A DNA stretch of 64,000 nucleotides from Campylobacter mucosalis (GTDB taxonomy: Bacteria; Campylobacterota; Campylobacteria; Campylobacterales; Campylobacteraceae): NCBI RefSeq assembly GCF_013372205.1, contig NZ_CP053831.1, forward strand, positions 434,001 through 498,000, written 5' to 3'. Shown one piece after another: positions 57,126 through 64,000 of the stretch; the first letter of the stretch is position 1, and every line of letters starts with the position of its first letter. The position numbers and the translations under genes are program-made. The notes beneath the pieces are model-generated. The model made no database searches. It worked only from the letters and a program-made list of their open reading frames with translations, and was not told the origin of the DNA.

Positions 57126-57592
57126 GTATCGAAAATTTAGAGTACGATACACTACTTGAGAAATTTAAAAGAGTGCTTCGTGAAAATGGACTAAAATACA
57201 CAAAACAGCGCGAGGTACTTTTAAAAACACTTTATAATAATGAAGAGCATTTTACTCCAGAAAAACTCTATCTGTTTATAAAGGAAGAGTATCCTGAGTT
57301 AAATGTAGGCATAGCAACCGTTTATAGAACTCTAAATTTACTAGAAGAGTCTGAGATGGTGACTTCTATTAGCTTTGGTTCTCAAGGTAAGAAATTTGAA
57401 CTAGCAACAAAGCCACATCACGACCATATGATTTGTAAAAAATGCGGTCTTATAATAGAATTTGAAGATGAAGTGATAGAAAAACGTCAGATTACAATAG
57501 CAAAAAATCACGGATTTAAACTAACTAGTCATATGATGCAGTTATATGGAATTTGTGAGCAGTGCAATAAAAATAATATCAAAGGTAAATAA
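57122..57592 (+). CDS. fur: ferric uptake regulator Fur
   Basis: A 156 aa metal-dependent repressor of iron uptake. The DNA-binding helix region is [17 protein letters not shown] and [20 protein letters not shown]. The metal site [18 protein letters not shown] and the second CEQC at the end (structural zinc) are present. It is coupled to cvpA (4-base overlap) and 21 bases before lysS. No promoter is evident directly upstream, so it shares the operon promoter. Confidence 0.96.
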   Translation: MSIENLEYDTLLEKFKRVLRENGLKYTKQREVLLKTLYNNEEHFTPEKLYLFIKEEYPELNVGIATVYRTLNLLEESEMVTSISFGSQGKKFELATKPHHDHMICKKCGLIIEFEDEVIEKRQITIAKNHGFKLTSHMMQLYGICEQCNKNNIKGK

Positions 57593-57613
57593 TTTAGGGA
57601 AGGTGACGGGTAA

Positions 57614-59128
57614 GTGATATTTGATAATCAGTTTGAAATACAACGCCTACAAACGGTGGACGAATTAAAAGCACAAGGGATAAATCCATATCCGCATTTT
57701 TTAAGAAAAGATATGACAATAGCCAAATTTAGGGCTAAATTTAACTATATAAACGAACTTGACGATAAAAAAGAAGATAGTATATTAGTAGCACTCGCGG
57801 GTCGTATAAAGCTTATGCGTATAGCTGGTAAAGCTGTATTTGCAAATATAGAAGATGAAACAGCTGGTATACAAATTTATTTTAATAAAGACAGCCTTGG
57901 CGAGGATAAATTTAACATAGTCAAAAAGAGTGTTGAAGTCGGAGATATCGTTCGTGTGCGTGGATATGCTTTTATTACAAAGACTGGAGAATTTTCTTTA
58001 TACGCAAAAGAGATTGACTTGGCGACTAAAGCGATATCTCCGTTGCCTGAGAAGTATCACGGACTTGTTGATATCGAGATGAGATACCGCCAAAGGTATC
58101 TTGATATGATAATGAACCCAGAGATTAGAAATGACTTTAAAAAACGCTCAATCATCATATCAACTATAAGAAGATTTTTTGAAGATAGTGGGTTTTTAGA
58201 GGTTGAAACCCCTATGATGCATCCGATTGCTGGTGGTGCAAATGCAAAGCCGTTTGTCACATATCATAATGCACTAGGTGTTGATAGATATTTGCGTATA
58301 GCCCCTGAATTGTATTTAAAACGCCTTGTTGTTGGCGGACTTGAAGCTGTTTATGAGATGAATAGAAATTTCCGCAACGAAGGTATGGATCTAACGCACA
58401 ATCCAGAATTTACGAGTATAGAATTTTACTGGGCTTATCATACGTATCGTGACCTTATGAACATTACCGAGGCCCTATTTAACACGCTTCTTGATAAGCT
58501 TGATATGCCAAAAATTATAGATTTTGATGGTATGAAAATAGATTTTTCAAAACCATTTGCTAGGATAAATTATAAAAAAGCCTTAGTTGAAATAGGTGGT
58601 ATAGACGCAAGTATTATTGATGATAGAGATAAAATTTTAGCAAAGCTAAAATCGGACGGCTTTGAAGCAAATGAGAAGCTTGATCTTGGTCACTTACAAG
58701 CCGAGCTTTTTGATAACTATGTTGAAGAAAAACTCATAAATCCTACATTTATTGTTGATTTTCCTATATCTATAAGCCCACTTTCACGTAGAAGCGATGA
58801 AAATCCAGAAGTTGCCGAAAGATTTGAGCTGTTTATTGCCGGTAGAGAACTTGCAAATGGATTTAACGAGCTAAATGATCCAGTTGATCAATACAACCGC
58901 TTCTCTGCTCAAATAAAGGCAAAAGACGCTGGAGATGATGAAGCCCACGAGATGGACGAGGACTATGTAAGAGCACTTGGATATGCTATGCCGCCCACAG
59001 CGGGCGAGGGCATTGGTATTGATAGGCTTGTTATGTTGCTTACTAATAAAAAATCAATTCGCGATGTTATACTATTCCCTGCGATGAGACCACTAAAATC
59101 AGAAAATCATTTAAAGGAGATAAAGTGA
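57614..59128 (+). CDS. lysS: lysyl-tRNA synthetase, class II
   Basis: A 504 aa class II synthetase. An N-terminal OB-fold anticodon domain (about 55-150) is followed by the catalytic core with motif 2 ([15 protein letters not shown]) and motif 3 ([12 protein letters not shown]). The start is GTG at 57614 with GGGAAGGTGA upstream. It overlaps glyA by 4 bases. Second synthetase gene of the window after ileS. Confidence 0.97.
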   Translation: MIFDNQFEIQRLQTVDELKAQGINPYPHFLRKDMTIAKFRAKFNYINELDDKKEDSILVALAGRIKLMRIAGKAVFANIEDETAGIQIYFNKDSLGEDKFNIVKKSVEVGDIVRVRGYAFITKTGEFSLYAKEIDLATKAISPLPEKYHGLVDIEMRYRQRYLDMIMNPEIRNDFKKRSIIISTIRRFFEDSGFLEVETPMMHPIAGGANAKPFVTYHNALGVDRYLRIAPELYLKRLVVGGLEAVYEMNRNFRNEGMDLTHNPEFTSIEFYWAYHTYRDLMNITEALFNTLLDKLDMPKIIDFDGMKIDFSKPFARINYKKALVEIGGIDASIIDDRDKILAKLKSDGFEANEKLDLGHLQAELFDNYVEEKLINPTFIVDFPISISPLSRRSDENPEVAERFELFIAGRELANGFNELNDPVDQYNRFSAQIKAKDAGDDEAHEMDEDYVRALGYAMPPTAGEGIGIDRLVMLLTNKKSIRDVILFPAMRPLKSENHLKEIK

Positions 59129-60369
59129 GTTTAGAGAATTTTGACAAAGAAATTTTTGATTTAACACAAAAAGAGTTGCAAAGACAATGCGACCACTTAG
59201 AGATGATAGCTAGCGAAAATTTCACATATCCTGAAGTTATGGAAGTTATGGGCTCTATACTTACAAACAAATATGCTGAGGGTTATCCTGGCAAGAGATA
59301 TTATGGTGGTTGTGAATTTGTAGATGGCATAGAAGAGATAGCAATGGAGCGTGTCAAAAAGCTTTTTAATTGCGAATTTGCAAACGTTCAGCCAAATTCT
59401 GGCTCTCAGGCAAACCAAGGCGTATATGGGGCGTTTTTAAATCCAGGAGATAAAATTTTAGGTATGGATTTAAGTCACGGCGGACACCTAACTCACGGAG
59501 CAAAGGTTAGTAGTTCTGGTAAGATGTATGAGAGTTTCTTTTATGGTGTTGAGCTTGACGGATATATAAACTATGACAGAGTTTTAGATATTGCAAAGAT
59601 AACAAAACCAAAAATGATAGTATGTGGTGCTAGCGCCTATGCTAGAGAGATAGACTTTAAGAAATTTAAAGAGATAGCAGATGAGGTTGGGGCGTATTTG
59701 TTTGCGGATGTTGCGCACATTGCTGGTTTGGTAGTAGCTGGTGAGCATAATAGCCCGTTTCCGTATTGTGATGTGGTAACCTCTACGACTCATAAGACCT
59801 TGCGTGGACCAAGGGGTGGTATTATTATGACAAATAACGAGGAGTTTGCTAAAAAGATAAACTCTAGTGTCTTCCCTGGTATTCAAGGCGGACCGCTTAT
59901 GCACGTAATTGCCGCAAAGGCTGTTGGCTTTAAGCATAATCTCTCGCCTGAGTGGAAGGTTTATGCAAAGCAGGTAAAAGCAAATGCCAAAAAATTAGGT
60001 GAAATTTTAATAAAACGCGGATATGATTTGGTTAGTGGTGGTACTGATAACCACTTGGTTTTATTAAGTTTGCTTAAAAAAGATTTTAGCGGAAAAGATG
60101 CAGATATGGCACTAGGAAACGCTGGTATAACTGTAAATAAAAACACCGTTCCTGGCGAGTATAGAAGCCCATTTGTTACAAGTGGAGTTCGTATAGGCTC
60201 TGCTGCACTTACGGCTCGTGGTATGAAAGAGGGCGAGTTTGAGATTATCGCAAATAAAATTTCAGACGTGCTTGATGATATAAACAACACAGAGCTTCAA
60301 GCAAAAGTAAAAGCCGAACTAAAAGAGTTGGCACATCAATTTATAATTTATGATAGGGCGATGTTTTAA
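59125..60369 (+). CDS. glyA: serine hydroxymethyltransferase
   Basis: A 414 aa PLP enzyme converting serine to glycine and feeding the folate pool. [19 protein letters not shown] is the conserved start, and [15 protein letters not shown] carries the PLP-binding Lys. The start is GTG. Its stop shares a base with the next start, and the order lysS-glyA-DUF1882 is also found in Helicobacter. Confidence 0.98.
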   Translation: MSLENFDKEIFDLTQKELQRQCDHLEMIASENFTYPEVMEVMGSILTNKYAEGYPGKRYYGGCEFVDGIEEIAMERVKKLFNCEFANVQPNSGSQANQGVYGAFLNPGDKILGMDLSHGGHLTHGAKVSSSGKMYESFFYGVELDGYINYDRVLDIAKITKPKMIVCGASAYAREIDFKKFKEIADEVGAYLFADVAHIAGLVVAGEHNSPFPYCDVVTSTTHKTLRGPRGGIIMTNNEEFAKKINSSVFPGIQGGPLMHVIAAKAVGFKHNLSPEWKVYAKQVKANAKKLGEILIKRGYDLVSGGTDNHLVLLSLLKKDFSGKDADMALGNAGITVNKNTVPGEYRSPFVTSGVRIGSAALTARGMKEGEFEIIANKISDVLDDINNTELQAKVKAELKELAHQFIIYDRAMF

Positions 60370-60911
60370 TGCAAAGTATAGATACCGCACTAATAAAGAT
60401 GATAACCGATCACTACTATATAAAGCGTGATACGATTGTTAATAAAATAGAGTATAAGGGTAAGACCTTTTATGATAAATTTGAGAGAATAAACGAGCTT
60501 TTAAATTTCAAAGTCATAAAAGAGCACGAGGAGCGAAAGATAACGGTCGCACACTCATTGGTTAATAGATTTGATAAGGTTGAAAACATTGTATTTGACT
60601 ACAATGGTAGGACACCAGATAGATTTTGGCATAGAGCACAGCTGCTTTTACGTGAAGAGGGTTTTATAAATTTCACAGCCTACACAAGCAAAACAGAGGG
60701 GCATTTGCACCTTTATGTTCATAAAGGCCACACGACATTTAATGAGGCTTGCCAGTTAGCCAATATGCTTAGTATGAAACTATCACAGCGTTTGGCAAAG
60801 GAGTGGAGAATGTTTCCTACGCTTGATTTGCCTAAGGAATTTAATATTTTGGCTTTGCCTTATGAGCTCTATCAAAAAGAGCGAGGGGCTAGCTGGTCTA
60901 AACATATGTAA
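60369..60911 (+). CDS. DUF1882 protein
   Basis: A 180 aa protein conserved next to glyA in Campylobacter and Helicobacter. It has no signal or membrane segment. A basic N-terminal part (residues 1-60) is followed by a compact domain with [13 protein letters not shown] and [20 protein letters not shown]. No function is established to my knowledge. Its immediate coupling to glyA (one shared base) is stable, but I see no reason to assign a pathway. Confidence 0.85.
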   Translation: MQSIDTALIKMITDHYYIKRDTIVNKIEYKGKTFYDKFERINELLNFKVIKEHEERKITVAHSLVNRFDKVENIVFDYNGRTPDRFWHRAQLLLREEGFINFTAYTSKTEGHLHLYVHKGHTTFNEACQLANMLSMKLSQRLAKEWRMFPTLDLPKEFNILALPYELYQKERGASWSKHM

Positions 60912-60920
60912 GGAGGACGT

Positions 60921-61766
60921 ATGCACACAAATAACGAACTAAAAGATATTTTATTAAGCAATGACGAAGAGAGTAGCTCTGGTAAAAATAAGAGAATTTT
61001 AATGAGTGTGGCCGCGATAGTTATACTATTTTTAGCCGTGATTGCTGTTATGAAGATAATAAACACAGATCCAGAAAATAACGAAGTAGCCGAGCTTGAC
61101 TCTAGGCTTGTTTTGCCACCAGCACCAAGTGAGTCTAGACAAATATCTCAAAGCACTACAACTTCTCCTGTTGTAGTTGAGAAAAAGAGCGATGAACAGC
61201 TTTTTGAGCAAGTGCCTATAATACCAGAAAATAAAAGTAAAGATGATTTTGAAGATATGGTAAAAAAACTCAAAGGCAACGAAAGCTCAAAGTCCCAAAC
61301 CGCGGTTGCTACACAGCAAAAACCTGAAATAAAAGCAGAAGTAAAGCCTGAGATTAAACCTGAAATAAAACAAGAAAAAGTCGAGCCAAAACCGGTTGTT
61401 GTGCCAAAAACTGAACCTGTTCAAACTACTAAAGCTGAACCAAAGAAAAACGACGCAAAGATACAAAAGAAATCTGAAGTCGCAAAAAACGCACAAAAGA
61501 GTGTAAAAAAAGAGCAAGCCACACAGCCAAAAGCTACTAAAAGCGGCAGTGCTTACGTGCAGGTTCTAGCCACCTCAAAGCCAACTCCTGACGCTAACTA
61601 CATAGCTAAAATTACATCAAAAGGGTATAGTTATACCACCTTAAAGGCTGGTGATGTAACTAAAGTTTTAGTTGGTCCATTTTCTAATGAAACGGAGCTA
61701 AAAAACGCATTAAGCGATATTCGTAAAGATATTGCACCAGGTGCGTTTGTTTATAGAGCTAAATAG
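60921..61766 (+). CDS. SPOR-domain membrane protein
   Basis: A 281 aa protein. The cytoplasmic N-terminal 24 residues are followed by one membrane helix (about 25-46), a long Lys/Pro/Glu-rich linker with near-repeats such as KPEIKPEIK (residues 100-200), and a SPOR domain at the end (AYVQVLATSKPTP, VTKVLVGPFSNETELK). SPOR domains bind denuded peptidoglycan at division sites, as in FtsN and DedD. The topology supports a division or envelope role. AGGAGGAC precedes the ATG. Confidence 0.88.
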   Translation: MHTNNELKDILLSNDEESSSGKNKRILMSVAAIVILFLAVIAVMKIINTDPENNEVAELDSRLVLPPAPSESRQISQSTTTSPVVVEKKSDEQLFEQVPIIPENKSKDDFEDMVKKLKGNESSKSQTAVATQQKPEIKAEVKPEIKPEIKQEKVEPKPVVVPKTEPVQTTKAEPKKNDAKIQKKSEVAKNAQKSVKKEQATQPKATKSGSAYVQVLATSKPTPDANYIAKITSKGYSYTTLKAGDVTKVLVGPFSNETELKNALSDIRKDIAPGAFVYRAK

Positions 61767-62551
61767 TGAGAGTTTTTGCCGTATTTGGAAATCCAATCTC
61801 ACATAGCATATCGCCTAGACTTCACAATAAGGCGATATGCGATCTTGGACTTAATGCTGTATACACTAGAATTTGCTTAGAAAATGGTAGTGAGCTTATA
61901 GATAGGTTTAAAATTTTAAAACTAAGCGGGGCAAACGTGACCCTGCCACACAAAGCTTATGCCCTAGAACTAGCCGACATTAAATCAGAAATGGCCTGTA
62001 AAATAGGCTCAGCAAACACTCTTGTTTTAAAAGATAATAAAATTTACGCCCATAACACCGACGCACCAGGCTTTTTATCGGCTATTTTACCATTTGGCAA
62101 GATTAAAACAGCACTAATTTTAGGAGCAGGTGGGACAGCAAAAGCTATCGCCTACGCACTAAGAGAGTCTAAAATAAGTGTTAATTTGATAAATAGAAGC
62201 AAAGACAGGTTTGTGGATTTTGCTGAATTTGAGTGTTTTAGCTATGAAAATTTTACACCAAAACCTTATGATCTTATCATAAATTCAACTTCTGCCGGAT
62301 TAAATGACGAGAACTTACCGGCTCCTATTGAAATTTTATCTGAAATTTTTAGCCACTCAAAATTTGCATTTGATGTGATTTATGGGCGTATTACACCATT
62401 TTTAGATATGTCTAGTCGCTTTGGATTAACCACAAAAGATGGTGCTGATATGCTTTTATACCAAGCCGTTTTGGCTCTAAATTTATTTTATGACAATACG
62501 CTTGATTTAGAAAAAATAAAAATTTCTATGTCCAAAGCACTCTACCTATAA
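61766..62551 (+). CDS. aroE: shikimate dehydrogenase
   Basis: A 261 aa NADPH enzyme of the shikimate pathway. The substrate end has FGNPISHSISPRLHN and NVTLPHK with the catalytic Lys. The cofactor loop is ALILGAGGTAKAIAYAL, and it has NRS for NADPH selectivity. The start is GTG sharing a base with the previous stop. It is the last gene of the gatC operon; a weak hairpin (CGCTA/TAGCG, 62573-62586) follows. Confidence 0.96.
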   Translation: MRVFAVFGNPISHSISPRLHNKAICDLGLNAVYTRICLENGSELIDRFKILKLSGANVTLPHKAYALELADIKSEMACKIGSANTLVLKDNKIYAHNTDAPGFLSAILPFGKIKTALILGAGGTAKAIAYALRESKISVNLINRSKDRFVDFAEFECFSYENFTPKPYDLIINSTSAGLNDENLPAPIEILSEIFSHSKFAFDVIYGRITPFLDMSSRFGLTTKDGADMLLYQAVLALNLFYDNTLDLEKIKISMSKALYL

Positions 62552-62694
62552 AATTCTTAATCTTTAAAACTACGCTAAATATAGCGATTATTCTAAATTT
62601 ATACATATATTTTGATATGAATTATTAAATATAAAATTAAAATTCTTATATAAGAAAAATTTTACTATATTTTTACGACACTATTATAAAATAC

Positions 62695-62702
62695 TGCTAA
62701 CG
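62695..62702 (+). promoter_or_regulatory. candidate -10 upstream of the molybdopterin reductase gene
   Basis: TATAAAAT lies 24 bases before the ATG at 62726, in a 174-base AT-rich spacer after aroE. A strong AGGAGGGG ribosome-binding site (62715-62722) follows. The rest of the spacer holds only A/T runs and the weak hairpin at 62573-62586. Confidence 0.45.
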
Positions 62703-62725
62703 AAACTTGAATTTAGGAGGGGAAA

Positions 62726-64000
62726 ATGAATAATTCAAGAAGGAATTTCCTTAAAACATCTGCTATCATAGCAACTAGCACAGCTATACCAGGCACTATT
62801 GCAAAGCTGGGTGCAAATCCACTCGAGCCAAGTGAGAAAGCCACGTATAGCTTTTGTGAGATGTGTTCTACTCGCTGTCCGATAGAGGGACGTGTTGTGG
62901 ATGGTAAAAATGTTTTCATACAAGGCAACAAAAAAGCAGGTGGCACAAAGACATCTGTTTGTGCTAGAGGCGGTGCAGGACATAATCAACTATACGATCC
63001 AAATCGCCTAGTTAAGCCACTTATTCGCACTGGCGAAAGAGGCGAGGGTAAATTTAGAGAGGCTAGTTGGGACGAAGCACTTAGCTTAGTTGCAACAAAA
63101 ATGCAAGAGATTAAGGATAAATATGGTCCACAAAGCTTTATATTTAGTGCAAAAAGCTCTGACACGCATAAATTAATGGTAAATTTTGCAAGTAGTTATG
63201 GTTCGCCAAACTGCTTTTCGCACTTCTCCTGTTGCCCGATAACATATCAAATGGTTTGTCAACATATGTATGGCGACTCAAAGCTTAAGCGTGACTTTAG
63301 CAATGCAAAATACATTGTAAATTTCGGACACAATCTATTTGAAGGTATTGTCATAGGCGATACAAAAAAACTAGCAAGTTTTGCTGATAAAAAGGATACA
63401 AAACTTTTGGTTTTAGAGCCTAGATTTAGCGTTTTATCCGCAAAGGCAGATGAATGGCTACCTGTAAAACCAGGCACTGACTTAGCTTTTGTTATGGCTT
63501 TAATTAATACTTGGATTAAAAATGGCACCTATGACAAGGAATTTATAGAGCAATTTACGATTGGTTTTGATAAGGTTATAGAAGCTACAAAAGATACAAC
63601 ACCAGAGTGGCAAGAGAGCATAACTGGTATAAAAGCCGATGATGTTAGACGAATTGCAGCTGAAATTTGGGCTGCTGCTCCAAAAGTCATCATTGACTTT
63701 GGACACAAAACTACAACAGCAAAAGCCGAATATGAAAGAACGCGTGCTATTATGGTCGCAAACGCTATGATGGGCAACTGGGAGAAAAAAGGCGGTCTGT
63801 TTAGCGGTAAAAATGCAAAAGCCTACAACAAGCTAATCGGCGAAAATTTAATAGATGAAACAAGTAATCCAGATAAAGAATTTAAAGTACCAAAGATTCA
63901 AAGGCTGGATTTTGCTGGTGAGGATGGTAAACATAAATTTGTAAGTCGCCAACACGGCGTTTTAATGGATATTCCAACAGCGATTTTAAGCGAAAAACCT
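62726..64000 (+). CDS. polysulfide/thiosulfate reductase-type molybdopterin oxidoreductase, 5' part
   Basis: Catalytic subunit of a periplasmic respiratory reductase. A Tat signal (NSRRNFLKTSAIIATS) opens the protein. The [4Fe-4S] site is CEMCSTRC and C79 (SVCARGG), spaced as in PsrA/PhsA. The likely molybdenum-ligand Cys is C169 or C170 in SHFSCCPITYQM, close to the Psr position. 425 codons are visible, and the frame is open to the window end. The electron-transfer partners should lie downstream. Polysulfide versus thiosulfate cannot be decided from the sequence. Confidence 0.88.
   Translation, partial: MNNSRRNFLKTSAIIATSTAIPGTIAKLGANPLEPSEKATYSFCEMCSTRCPIEGRVVDGKNVFIQGNKKAGGTKTSVCARGGAGHNQLYDPNRLVKPLIRTGERGEGKFREASWDEALSLVATKMQEIKDKYGPQSFIFSAKSSDTHKLMVNFASSYGSPNCFSHFSCCPITYQMVCQHMYGDSKLKRDFSNAKYIVNFGHNLFEGIVIGDTKKLASFADKKDTKLLVLEPRFSVLSAKADEWLPVKPGTDLAFVMALINTWIKNGTYDKEFIEQFTIGFDKVIEATKDTTPEWQESITGIKADDVRRIAAEIWAAAPKVIIDFGHKTTTAKAEYERTRAIMVANAMMGNWEKKGGLFSGKNAKAYNKLIGENLIDETSNPDKEFKVPKIQRLDFAGEDGKHKFVSRQHGVLMDIPTAILSEKP

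Noticed and set aside
61321-61500. Tandem repeat tract in the SPOR protein linker
   Set aside because: Codons vary and units are not exact; it is a low-complexity Lys/Pro/Glu linker, not a slip-prone repeat.

Overview
The window is a chromosomal segment of a Campylobacter (Campylobacterota, low GC) that is not C. jejuni. The evidence is the close match of RpoB, RpoC, Fur, GlyA and the DUF1882 protein to Campylobacter families. Gene order also matches what I remember of C. jejuni: tuf-rpmG-secE-nusG-rplKAJL-rpoBC; rpsL-rpsG-fusA; ileS-small membrane protein-gatA-guaB; murC-small protein-mutS2; and gatC-cvpA-fur-lysS-glyA-DUF1882-SPOR-aroE. Differences from C. jejuni include a Lap-type secretion locus, a PilT ATPase in the fur operon, a short-form HisG, metX and tag. 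No CRISPR array, insertion sequence or prophage was seen. All spacers are under 300 bp.

Region 1 (1-11000): the end of hemN, then a tightly packed type I secretion and adhesin-retention locus. It encodes a TolC-family outer-membrane protein with an N-terminal SPOR-like domain, a LapG-type periplasmic cysteine protease, a LapD-type c-di-GMP receptor with degenerate GGDEF and EAL motifs, a LapB-type ABC exporter and a LapC-type fusion protein. These are followed by an unknown protein, a LuxR-type regulator and a second LapG-type protease. The giant adhesin that would be the substrate is not in the window. This is the most interesting system here.

Region 2 (11000-31310): translation and transcription core. 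A perfect sigma70-type promoter drives tRNA-Thr-Tyr-Gly-Thr-tuf, an order shared with the E. coli tufB operon. It continues with rpmG, tRNA-Trp, secE, nusG, rplK, rplA, rplJ, rplL, rpoB and rpoC. Hairpins that look like attenuators sit after tuf, rplA and rplL. Between rpoC and rpsL lies an accessory slot (DoxX protein, NhaC antiporter, isoaspartyl dipeptidase). Then come rpsL, rpsG and fusA, with a candidate S7 operator hairpin between rpsL and rpsG, and tRNA-Arg.

Region 3 (31310-53500): mixed housekeeping genes. They include a small secreted excalibur protein, nitroreductase, rhodanese, cinA, ileS-gatA-guaB-metX-xseB, a nitrilase homologue lacking its catalytic Cys, tag, murC, mutS2, a GGDEF/EAL protein with an intact EAL domain, dapE, an orphan TRAP binding protein, pyk, short-form hisG and coaX.

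Region 4 (53465-64000): a YfgM-like membrane protein next to a BamB-like lipoprotein on the minus strand. Divergent from these is a nine-gene plus-strand operon: gatC, pilT, cvpA, fur, lysS, glyA, DUF1882, SPOR protein and aroE. The window ends inside a Tat-exported molybdopterin oxidoreductase of the polysulfide/thiosulfate reductase type.

How the parts may connect (inference): the LapD receptor would sense c-di-GMP made elsewhere, and the EAL protein at 46279 is the only plausible phosphodiesterase in the window. PilT and the Lap locus both point to regulated surface attachment.
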